Shown one piece after another: positions 10,541 to 22,400 of a stretch of 64,000 bases of DNA. The position numbers and the translations under genes are program-made. Numbering within the stretch: the stretch's first letter is position 1; each line of letters begins with the position of its first letter. The DNA comes from Tenebrio molitor (lineage: Eukaryota; Arthropoda; Insecta; Coleoptera; Tenebrionidae). A model generated the notes under the pieces. That model did not search any database. It was given only the letters and a program-made list of their open reading frames with translations, and was not told the origin of the DNA. The stretch covers positions 33,666,001 through 33,730,000 of the forward strand of contig NC_091046.1 in the NCBI RefSeq assembly GCF_963966145.1, in the 5' to 3' direction.

Positions 10541-10877
10541 CAGTTGCGGCCGTTGAAATCTCAGACAGGAAAGATTTAAACACTCTGTATAAATTCCGAA
10601 ATTTGATTAGCGTAAACAGGATTTTCATCAAGGATTATAAAGTCAGTGTCAGTATTTGACATATTAGGTCAGAATCGCGCGTAACTTTTGAAATGCCGCA
10701 ATTATCTGATTTGCAAAAATGTGGTAGACTGAGGGACGGTGTGAGTATAAGAGCCATTGCGAGAGAAATTAATGTGCATAATGTTTGAGTGACATTTTGA
10801 GAAACGTCACTTTCAATACCATTTATAAAGCCAAAAGTTTGTTGTCAAAGTGTCTGAGTTTTCAACGGCCGCAACTG
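10541..10877 (+). mobile_element. Tc1/mariner deletion derivative with CAGTTGCGGCCGTTGAAA ends
   Basis: A 337-bp element with inverted ends CAGTTGCGGCCGTTGAAA and TA on both sides (10539-10540, 10878-10879). The interior still encodes, from 10693, MPQLSDLQKCGRLRDGVSIR then AIAREINVHNV and a stop. This is the start of a Tc1-type helix-turn-helix, so the element is an internally deleted transposon rather than a sequence of unknown origin. Confidence 0.85.
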
Positions 10878-10896
10878 TACATATAATTAAGAATGG

Positions 10897-11190
10897 AATT
10901 GTTCACTTTAACTACTTCTGGAATTTTTGCGTTTTTTCTGACTAGACAGTCTCAGGGCGTCCTCCTAGATCGTGTCCCACCATTCAAACCTTGTGCAAAT
11001 GCCTTTTTTTCTCTCTTGTTGTGTTTCAAGGTCGCGTCAAGATCGCGCCAAGTCTTAGTATAACTAAAGGGTAAGGAAAATTTTCATTTGCACAAGGTTT
11101 GACTGGTGAGAAACGATTTAGGAGGGCGTCCTGAGGCTGTCTAGCCAGAAAAAACGCGAAAATTCCAGAAGTAGTTAAAGTGAACAATTA
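10897..11190. mobile_element. MITE copy 2 of an inverted pair
   Basis: Near-identical to 9576-9867 but inverted. Both copies share the terminal AATTGTTCACTTTAAC, the CTAGACAG block and the interior AAGGGTAAGGAAAATTTTCA. The pair brackets about 1.03 kb holding a hairpin repeat and a transposon derivative. Confidence 0.85.
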
Positions 11191-11435
11191 CGGTAAGAAT
11201 TGTTATTTATTGCATGTACAAAGACATGATGTTGAAGTCTGAAGAGATACATATCTACTACCACAAATGCTGACAGAAGACACCAAATATAAATAATAAA
11301 CAATAATTTCTGAGAAAATAAACGACTTGTACACTTCAACAAAATATGAACATGTTTTCCAAGTCGTATTAGGTACTTAAAATATTGTGACCATGAGCAG
11401 ACTCAAATCCTTTACAGCCACCACGCTTAACTATA

Positions 11436-12369
11436 CAGGGTGGTCCAACACTTACCACTTTTGCGATGACGCGGTTTCTAATTATCTAAAAAAAATTACG
11501 CTTGGCTAGGAAAAGACACATATATGGAGCTATAAGCCTGTCCCATTATTTTATTTATTATCAATTGGGTTTCGCGTCAGGATGCGATAAAGTGAAATTA
11601 ATCAAAATTCGAAATTTTTTTGTTTATCTAAATACAGAAAACAGAAATCTGAAAATAAAAAAAATTAAAACGCAGCACATTGCCGATTATTTGCAATTAA
11701 TGAAGGTGCCGCACAACTGACAGGAATTTATGACGTAGTTACACTAACTGCCTAATCACAAACCAAACCAGAAACACCCCATCGCCAAACTGCAGGGCCT
11801 GTCAGGGCCGAACTCGACTACTTTACGCCTTGCAATTTCGGCAAACATTCTGAAGAAATTTTCAAATAAATTACGTAATGAAGCTGAAATTATTCAATAT
11901 TCAGTTTTCTAAAATATCCGTTTTTTATTTAAAGAAAAATCTTTTACGGATGAAAAGTTGCTACGAATCGTTTCTACAATAAACTGGAATTTCACCAGTA
12001 CTGACCTGAAAAATGGTTTCGGGGGAGCCGACAGCCCTGCGTCAAAAAGATTTATTGGGGGGCCATCACATTACGAGCTGTCCTATTCAGCTCTACCATA
12101 AACGGTCTTGGATTCCAGCTTTCATTAACTTGATATTTGATCGCAATTTTCACTATTACCTAATTATAATTCAAAGTTGGAAGTGGATCAATCGACCAAT
12201 TTGATATTAAATCGCTATAAAATTAGCTCCATCACACAAATTTAATTGAAAAAAGTTGATCATGCTCAATCATAGAATATTAATTGTAGATTGTGCCTAC
12301 CGAGTTTCTGAATTTTTGGACAATTATTAAATGTGTAATCGCAAAAATGGTAAGTGTTGCACCACCCTG
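11436..12369. mobile_element. 934-bp non-autonomous element, CAGGGTGGTCCAACACTTAC ends
   Basis: Inverted termini start CAGGGTGGTCCAACACTTAC and end with the reverse complement (GTAAGTGTTGCACCACCCTG), differing at a few sites. TA target duplications are at 11434-11435 and 12370-12371. The interior has only short frames (11502-11720, 12013-12204) with no recognisable transposase. Confidence 0.8.
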
Positions 12370-12371
12370 TA

Positions 12372-15300
12372 CATATATTAAAAACCTAATGTTATCAAAT
12401 GCCCAACACCTAGTGTCCGATTATCAAATTAAATAAAAGAAAATGTTGAAATGATTGAAGTGACCGGGATTAAATTCCTTTTGCTTCTGAAAGGAAGAGG
12501 CAAAGAAAAAAAACATTTTAACAAGTCATATTTCAGATTAATTAATTTATTCTTATGTTAGATATCTATCTCAATTTTATAATGAGGATCACAAATCCAA
12601 GAAATGAAACTTTCTATCGCTAGCGGCCAACACGTGGTGTAGGTACATACTTCCAAATGTTGATTACGTATTTGTATCCCATTAATGAAATTTGACCAAC
12701 TTGCCGTGGGCAGCTTAAGCAAAAATAAACGCCGCTATAGTTGTGGCATATCCTATCATTACAACGCCTGCAGCTCATTATTCGCGTTTACCCAACGAAT
12801 TCCTTACAATTTTTGGATATGACGACATACAGAAACAGACCCAATTTAAGGGAAAACTTTTCTAGATAAACACGAGACCTTGACTGCGAAACCGATGGCG
12901 TAACGATGGGAAAGACAACAGCTGAAAAGTGCAGTCTGTTTACTCATCCAAGATTATTATTATAACTTCTCAGGCAAACAAGGTCACATAAAACGACCAC
13001 ACTGTATAAAATAATAAACACGATTTACAGAACAATTTTAAAACTTAACTGCCAAAATTTGCAAATTCTACTGACTTCGTTTGTATAGGAAACTGTCGAA
13101 ATCGAGTTTCATACAATATCACTTTGTTCAAAAGGAAACAGGAAGCGGCATTTTACGCTCCGAGTGATTGAGATTTTGTGCGCAACCATATTTCATATCA
13201 AAGGGGAAATTAACGAAAACACTTTACAGGAAATGCACTATCTGTACTGATAGATGCAACTTGCTCCAACGGAATTATATATCCATATTTTCCAAAATAC
13301 TAGCAACAACTTTTGACACACTGTGACCACTAAACTCTACTATCAGGTCCCACTTGGCATTTTTGATATGGCACCATTTGAACCAACAGTAAAAAGCAGA
13401 CGTCTTACGGAATGTATAAAACAACATGCTGTTCATTCTAAAAGGTGAGTAAATATGAAATCAATAGGATCGGATGCCGAGTAATGCAAATGTTTTAGGC
13501 TTCTGTAATATTTTAAATTGACCGTACCAGATACCGGACTACCACTAATAAACAAGTACATTAATTACGCACACGTTATAGTCCACTGTTAATGGATACA
13601 ACTACGCGGATCATTAAGACTGATCTGCAAGTCTGCCTGCTTTTTTTTAGAATAGCTGCAAATTATAACGGTTTCCAGCTATTAGCAATAATAAATTGAT
13701 TATCATGCAATTTAAACATCGTCACAAATTCAAGGCTTGTGCAAATAAAAAACTACACAAGCTTCGTCTTAGTATTAAAATAAACACTACTGAAAAGGTA
13801 AGAAAGGTATTATTAGACTGACCACGTTCAAACATGCAGACCAGGCTTTCCGTATTAAAATCAAAAATACCTTAACACGTTTAAAAACAAATTCAATTAC
13901 TGACTTTCACGATTATTTTCATTTCGCTTACCAACAATGGACCAAAAAAACGGTCCCTTCCTCTTAAAATTTCTAATGTAGGTACATATCTCCAACATGC
14001 GACCTATATATAATACAGAATGCGGAATTTTTATGTTGAGGTAGATCCTACATTCCACCTACATCTAGGTATATGACATTATGATTTACGTTATCCACTC
14101 TGTATATGCATTTATCAATATGTATATTAATAATTCAGTAGCGAAAACAGAGACTGACCTGACCTGAGTGCTCCACACAAGAGAACTGACCATGAAAGAC
14201 ATTACTCATAATCAATTTAAATTATTTGTTTAATTTTTTAGTTGGAAAAAAATGAAAATATTTTATTGGCTACAAAAATTAAATCTCAGGCTAATGAGTC
14301 TATCAGTTTCGTCGGTACAGTTTATCAGAAACTGGAATGTCATTTCAATCACTGTCTTATCGTAAATACAGATAAACACTTAAGAACTGGATTCAAGTAT
14401 ATTGCCGTTAAAGTTATGCTAATGATAAGGTCATAATAATTTATTTACGTAAGTGTCCGTACATTCAGATGTTAATTATTGACAATGTAAAACATGGGGT
14501 ACAGTAATAACAGAAGCTACTGACAGTTAATGTTAATGTAGCACATATGGTTTTGGAGCTGGTGTACGGAAAAGTTTGTTGAACCATTTGCTCCCCCAAT
14601 CGATAGCAATGTTGAATTTAATGAATCACTAAGGGCGTGTTACGTGATAAAAATGCATAAAAATGTACCAAGAAAAGTTGTTATCGTCTTGTGATGTTTT
14701 TTTCATTCATAGGATCTATTATAATTCAGCGAAAACAAACAGTAAAACAGTTTCTTTAAAAAAAAATCAACAAGTCGAATCTCCAACCCTGTGTGATAAT
14801 GGGCACCACAATGCGAAACTGAATTGATGTTAACGAAGCAATAGAAGCATGTTTCATTTTAATTAAATAAAAGTAGAAACAAACATTGTAACAGAGAAAC
14901 TTACCTAGAAATGATAAACAATTGTTGGGGCAATATTACAACTGACTTTGTATGAGATATATATCACAAACCCACATCGTTTTAGCAGTCACTTACATGA
15001 CATGAATTTAACTTAAAACATTGGTGTAATTCAATTTAATGATTTGTTCTGCCCATAGATATGTACGAATTTCGTCCCTTACGACGAACAACCAAAATAA
15101 AACTGGCAAGAATGACAGGTGCGGTGCACACAACACACAACACACATTGACATTGTACGCATGATTCTGGACGAAGTTGTCCGATGATAACCGAATCGGA
15201 GGAAGGAAATTTAAAATTCAGTAATGTAAAATAAAAGATTTTATTTTTGATAATAAATTAATTGTGTGCAGGTTATAACAACTGGAAGTTTCATAAAGGG

Positions 15301-16367
15301 ACTAAAATGAAAAATGGATCTAGGTTTTTACAAACGTTGGTGCCGTCTCTACTTTTCTATGCTATTTCCTAACTATTATTATTATGACTATCTTTTATTA
15401 ATTTTTGATATTTGTGTGATATTAATTTTATCGATATTAAATAATTAATGTACATTATAAAACAATTTAACGGTAGGTATACTATAATATACTTTTAAAT
15501 AAACTCTAACATTTATACAGTAATAGTTTTCTCTATCTAATCAATAATTATACGAAATTAGTTAACCAACCTGCTTAATAAAATACTGTTACATTTATGG
15601 TACCGTAACGTAATCGGAAGTATAAAATTCTTAATTGATTTGTAATTGCTGTGTATAAAGCTCTTGTAAATAATTGATTAGTTTCCGTGTCGTAAAATAT
15701 TCAAAATTAAACACGCACACTATCCGTTTCCAACCATTCTCTCTATGACATCTATCTAATATATTATTATTAAAATATGGTTGGGTTGATTTAATTAAAG
15801 TATTGCAACATTGCAACAAACGTGAGTTACGAAGCATTATTTTTAAAACTGATGAAAAAATTTCTAATAGTTTGCAAAAATATACATTACTTTAACCTAT
15901 TTCTATTTTAGGTGTTTTGCCTCAGTCTTGAAGGAATTGCAAAAGTAAAAAAAAAGTGTGCACCTGTGATCAAAATAGACATTTAATTAGAAAAACGCTG
16001 ATTAATTGCCAGAAAATAATTTATTTTGATTACATGTGTACAGAAAGAGCCAAAATAAGCAAATGATAATACTGAAAAAATAAAATATAATCCCCTTAAT
16101 TACAGGTTATTCAATATTTTTAAGTCGCTTCGAAATTGGGCCCTTTACAGTACGAATCCGGTGGGAGCAACTGTCAGTGATTACAAACTGTTTAAACTAG
16201 AAAAAGTTTTCCAAATTCCAAGTCTTTGGTTTCTCAACTTTAGTGCTGAAACTGATGTTTTTTATGTTAGGGGACTCGACATCGTTCCACTTAAGTTAGC
16301 ATTATGGATTTGATACGATTCTTGATTTTCGACGACTTAAAAGTATTGAATAATTTTGATGGTCGAT
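12372..16367. other. Intergenic region downstream of the NPDC1-like gene, nothing recognised
   Basis: About 4 kb of AT-rich DNA between the last NPDC1-like exon and the next repeat. Small frames at 14242-14436 and 15631-15837 have no recognisable domain. The NPDC1 3' UTR must occupy part of it; several AATAAA-like hexamers are present and none stands out. Confidence 0.4.
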
Positions 16368-16463
16368 TTACTTCTTTTCATCCCCATTTGGCTTAACGGG
16401 TGGTGTTTGAGCCGGTGTTGGATCATCTTGGAAAAGTGGATTTTTCACTTCCATTTCCCCGGT
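16368..16463 (-). CDS. NPDC1: NPDC1-like terminal exon
   Basis: After a TTTTCAG acceptor it reads TGEMEVKNPLFQDDPTPAQT, then PPVKPNGDEKK and a TAA at 16368-16370. Human NPDC1 reads TGEMEVRNPLFDH at the same point. The short Pro-rich end differs, as is usual for this tail. The phase joins exactly to the upstream exon. Confidence 0.93.
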   Translation of the reverse strand, partial: TGEMEVKNPLFQDDPTPAQTPPVKPNGDEKK

Positions 16464-19400
16464 CTGAAAATGAGAGAAATGATAAATGAGACAGGATTGT
16501 TGTGAAATATTTATTCATATCAATTTTCAGGACGTTTAAGCTGCTATTCGTTTTGACAAATGTAAAACATTCTGCAAGCTATTATAATACTGCAAAATGT
16601 GCGCCAACGCCGAATGTGACAACGGATTTGACTAATCTGACAGTCACAAGAGTATTTGTGTCACTGTAATAGATGCTTTTATGCTTCTCGGTTACTTTCT
16701 TAATTTGCTACATCACCCATATAATTTATTAATACCTAAGAAACGAAAGACGTAAATATTTATAAGTAGAGATCTCCGATATTTAGCTAACCGTGGGCAT
16801 CCATAAACGCGTGCCGACGATGTTGTATAATGTAAGAAAGTGTGGTCTGAAGATTTATTGAGAGTGATCCGTTTCTCCTAACTTCCTGTATTCGTTAAAT
16901 CCCTAGTCCGGACCTAATGCTGATATCATCAAATCTGACTCTCGCCTAAGTTCTTGGGTTATTAGCAAGATTAGATCGCGAAACGTTATTTCACAAGTTA
17001 TATTCCAGACGATTTTCAGTTCCATCAAGATTTTGTTAAGTATAAAAATTTTACTTACTGGTGCTAGTCCAGGACATTCGTATACAGTATAATCTCCTTC
17101 TTCATTTTCCTCATCGCTGTCCGCCTCTGAAACCGAACCGTGTCTCTCTCCTGCAGCCGCTCTACTGTAAAAATGCATAAATTATAAATTAAATACCTAC
17201 ACTAAACTTGAACCGTGAAAACGTCTTATTATATTGATTCTCAATCTCAATTTCTCAATCTAGTCAAATCATATGCAATGAAAATTAAAGAAAGAAGCTA
17301 TAATTCTCAATGAACATATTCATTCAGTAAAATTTCTTTGTGAAATCAATAGAAATATGTACTTTCAGGTTTGTTATTTTGGTGCATTATTAGCATTATT
17401 TGATTTTACGTCTTTTGGATGTAAATTTGAGTTAGGTACTTCTTTAGAAGTTATGGACAATAGATTGACGTATAAATTCAATTTAAAGTTTATTCAACTT
17501 TTAACATAGGCGTTATAAACTTTGTAACACTCTTTTGTTAGTTTTATCAATTTTAATGTTTTTCAAATGTTTAAAATACACTAACTCAATTTTTATGTAA
17601 AATGTATAAACATGAAAAATAATAATTAATGAAATTTCCAAGACACACCAAACCATTTATAAACTGTTGAACAAATAACAGTTAGTAAAAAGTCTGGTGT
17701 ATATTGGCATTGGGAATTTAATTAATTATTTTTATTTTTGTTAGAGATCTGAACCAGGTTCCGATATGTAATATACAGGATGTTACGTAAATCTACTTCT
17801 AAACAAAAAACCTTCCTTTTAATGGTATTTGGAAATAGTAAGCGGATAACATATTTCTTAAAATCACTAATTAATTTAGTCTAATGGAACTGATAAATCT
17901 TAAATCATTATTCAGTATAAATTGTTGCAAAACATGGCAACAAGCCGTATAATTTTTTATGTGCATTATGTTTTAAATAGTTATTTTTATATTAAGTGCG
18001 TGAAGAGAGTGTTTTTTGTGCATGAAAAGGTCTTTTACGCCGAGACGAAGGTCGAGGCAGTATAAGCCTTTGAATGCACAAAAACATCTTCACGCACGAA
18101 ATATAAACAATATTTTTTCTATAATTGATTCAAAAAATTGAAATTAAAAATTCAAATTTTTGAAGGAACTCTGAAGTTTCAATGCAGTGACCATGTTGCT
18201 AGGTAACTAATAAAATACAGTGCGTGAAGTGAAACACAGAAATAGTCGTGTGCGTGAAATCGCATTTCACACACTGTTTTGTATGGTTTCTATGGTTTCG
18301 ATCTTACTAACAATGCAAAAAGAAATACACGTTAGAAAATGACCCACTTCAGGCACCGATAACTATGCGTGAATTTCAATTTTTTGAATCAATAATAGAA
18401 AAATATATTTTTTATACAGATGTCCCAGAACTGGCTCCCCAGAGAAAACAGGCATGTGCCGACAACAAAAGAGACTCTAAATTGAGTAAAATAAATTTTC
18501 TGCTAGCTCAAATTACCGAGTTATAAAGTTTTTAATTTCACCAATCCCAGAAGCTCGTCCTCAGGTATTACTAAAAAATCCGATCGGTTGCTAAACAACA
18601 ACAAAAAATTTCTGATATCGCACAAATCAATAAAATGTTTGGGCAACTGGGATTATGACGTTTTTCGATATAAAAATTCGTTGACGTTTATCTATCATCA
18701 ACATCAAGACTTGACAATTGCAAAAGATAGTAACTTCGAAATAAAACAATAAAAATGACGATTCTAAAAAGAACCATTTATTTAAATAGGTAATAATGTT
18801 AAAGCAGATGTTCGGAAATGACCACCATTCATTTGTATGCACAATTGTGCTCTACGTAACAAACTTCTTGTAGCAGCGTTAGTTATCATTTCTTCAGTAA
18901 CGAAACAAAAGCCTCCTGAATTCGAACTCTCAGATCAGCCTCTGAATTTATGGGCCGCCGATAAATGATAGATTTCAAATGATTCAGATTCAGACCTGGC
19001 AGGCCAATGATGCGGTCCTCCTCGACCGATCCAACGCTGTGGATATTGGTTATCCAACATTTCCCGAACGTTTCTGCTAAAATGTGGTGGAGCACCATCA
19101 TGTTGGAACCAGTCATTTCTGCGATAAGCAAGAGGTACAATTTCAAGTAAATCAGGTAGCTCCGTGCCAATGAGCATATCTTGCCCCCGTTAATCTTGCG
19201 GGGAATTCAAACCGTCCAATCTAGAGCGGAAGATTCGGAATTTTACAAATGGAAAGATCCACCACACTTATACTTGCCAAACGATCGCTCAATAGCCCAG
19301 TCCACAAATTAACAGAAAACCTATGTTGAAAACCTCTGGGAAATAATTCTCTTGGATTTTCCTATGCCCAGATATGAAGGTTGGGATAATTGGAACAACC

Positions 19401-22400
19401 TTCCCGGCAAAATAGCGACTCATCAGAAAACAGGATCCGTGACAAGAAGTGTGGATCAGCATCGTTTTGGTTTATTAGGTAACCATAGACAAAATTCTCG
19501 CCTAATTGGATAAATCCTCTGGCAGAAGATGTACCCGTGTATAGTGGTACGGATGCCTCCCTTAGTATCATGGATGCCTCCTATTATCAGCCAGAACTCT
19601 CTGCACCGAACTCTTGGATAAACCCATTTCACGAGAAACTGTTCGAATACTCCGAGTGCCGTCTTCCTCAAAGACATTCAATACGGCTTCCTCGTGTTCG
19701 ACAGTCCTTACATTTCTTGGAGCACCCCCAACTTCTCTTCGAACTGGCTGCATCTGACCCGTTTCTTGACTTCGAGCGATTAATTTCAGGATTGCTTTAT
19801 GATCCGGATGACTTTGTCTTTGTGGAAATTGTTCACGGTATAACCTTACTGCTTCACGTACATTGTTCCCACATCGTGCAAAAGTAAGAATCATATCTAC
19901 GTACTCAGAGGAAGGATACATGCTAAATGATACACTTGAATTTAATATCGCAGCGAAAATGTATAACAAATGTTAAACTGACGTAAACTACTCTAATAAA
20001 TGTAGTGGACCAAATCTAATGGTCAGAATTATAGAAGTTTACGGATAAAAAAGAAACCTAGGCAACGCAAAATTGCGATTATTTCACCTTAATGGTGCTC
20101 AACTCTGATTGGTCAACTTCAGAATGTCTTTTCTCCGTTATCATTTGAGATAAGACTTTTTTTCTTCAAAATACACGTTAATATATTCGCCCTAAGGCTC
20201 CCTTTTTTCTCTGGGGAGCCAGTTCTTGGACACTCTGTATAAAAAGTCCAAAACTAATTGACTAACCCCCAATTTCATAATCAGCCTAAAGTTACTTTAA
20301 CATTAAAGTTCACCATTTACCAATGAAACATATTGTTGCAACAATTCATTAAAGTCACGTTAAGATAAAGTCGACTTTAAGTTTATTATGAAACTGGCCC
20401 TTAAGTATTTGTTTTTTTAAGTAGGTATTTTTTTCTACTTTTGTGTGGAATTGAAAGTGTCTGGAAGTCAGCAAGTATCTACATAATTTTTTACATTCTC
20501 AAAATGTATCAATAAAAAACGAGCCATAACAGTGTAGTGTGTAGTTAGTCGACATTTTGATACTTTTATATACAGGTGTCCCAGAACTCGCGGATCAAAT
20601 TGAAACTGTATATTCCTTGATGGTAATGAAGGTAAAAAACGTTTAGAAAAATATTCAGGGTGCAACAGCTTTTTAGTTATGAATTAATCAAATTGACCAA
20701 TAGAGCTCGATCTAATTTTCCCTTTATGAGAAAATTGAGTACCTTCTCTCAATTGCCAAGCAACGTATAATTCGACGAATAATAAAAATTATTTTCAATA
20801 TTTATCTGATCAACTTGTCGAAACAGACGTCAAAAGTGACAACTACTTTTGAAATAACCAAAAATGGGATAATTGCGCCAAAGGCAGGTGAACAATTGTA
20901 TAGAATCTAAATCAGGGAACGCAAGAAATTTCTTCTTCTGGCAATGAATGAAATTTAATATGGTTTGTTATTAGTGAAAATTTCCAGAGCAATTGTAACC
21001 TTGAAGGGTATAGGAAATTGACGGGAGGGATATGATGAATTGAACCTTTGTTGATGGAAGGTAAAATGGCGACGTTGCGTCAAGTGAGTAATGGATATTA
21101 CTACCTTAGAAATCTTAGTAAAAAGTGAAATATGCAGGGCCTGTGAAGTGAATCGGGATCACAAGAAATTTATCCTGACTCCTGTGCATACACTCTGCAT
21201 CTGCAACGTATTAGCGCAGCTACACGAGCGGGACTCGTCATCGTCGAAATGAAAGAAAAGACTTTTAGGAACATTCTTGACATTGCAAAAAAAGCTGGAG
21301 TTACACGTAGGTTTTGAACAATAGATCAAGCATAGTGGCAGTTCTGAAAGAAAGAAGACAAAACTGGATTGAACTAACCTATTTATTTTAGCATCATTAT
21401 TAGTAAAAATTTAAGATCAAATTTTATAACTAAACGATGTAGAATGCAACAAATGAAATAAGAAACATGCAAAATAAAAAGAATAATTTATAACAAGTGT
21501 TCAAAATGACCACCTTTCAACTGAAGGAATAGGCGAGCTCGTTTTATTAAATTTTCCCTTGCCAGTCTAAGCACATTAGGAATACCTAACAGTAGCCAGT
21601 GTTTCGTGAATTTGGTCATTTAGTTCTTCTAAAATATTGATAGGTTCGCGGTAAATATAGTTATTTAAATATACTTCTTCTACCTTCGTCATCAAAAGAC
21701 TGAAGAACAGCATCTTCAGTCTCTGCTCTGGCGTTCTAACTTCTCGCGGGGGACCACCAATTTCTTGTCAGGTAGGCACCAAGCACCCAGTGTCTCGAGC
21801 ACTGTACACCAACCGTAGAAATACGTTATAATTTGGATGTGGCAAACGTCGTGAAAAACGTACTGCATATTCTCTTGCATCCTCACGTGCATTGCGCCGG
21901 CAGTCTCCATAAATTATGGGCATTTCGGCATACTCTGCAGCTGTATACATGATTTCAATACGAAGTTTGACAATTTTGAATCAAATTATAACTTGACGTT
22001 GTCAAAATCTTCACAGTTGCCCAAACATTTACTTGAAATTCTATACCATTCTTACTAGAATTATGTTGCTAGGCAATTCAAACCTTTGGTTAAATTTACG
22101 TGAAATTCAAATTAACAGCGTCCTTCTGATTGGTCAACTTTAAATATTCATTACAAAAAATCGATTATACCCTGTACTTTTTTTTAAACGCTATTGCTTT
22201 CAGTTATCACCAAGGAAAACGCAGTGTAAATTTGATCCGCGAGTTCTGGGACACCCTGTATGTATATTTAAACACATTAGAGATTTATTATTTACTTAAG
22301 TTTATTTTATAACCAATTAGGTAAAAGCAAGCAGTAGCTTATTTTCGCCATTCATTTCACGTAGTTTTGCAACATTTTCTATTTAAAATTTTATACCAGA

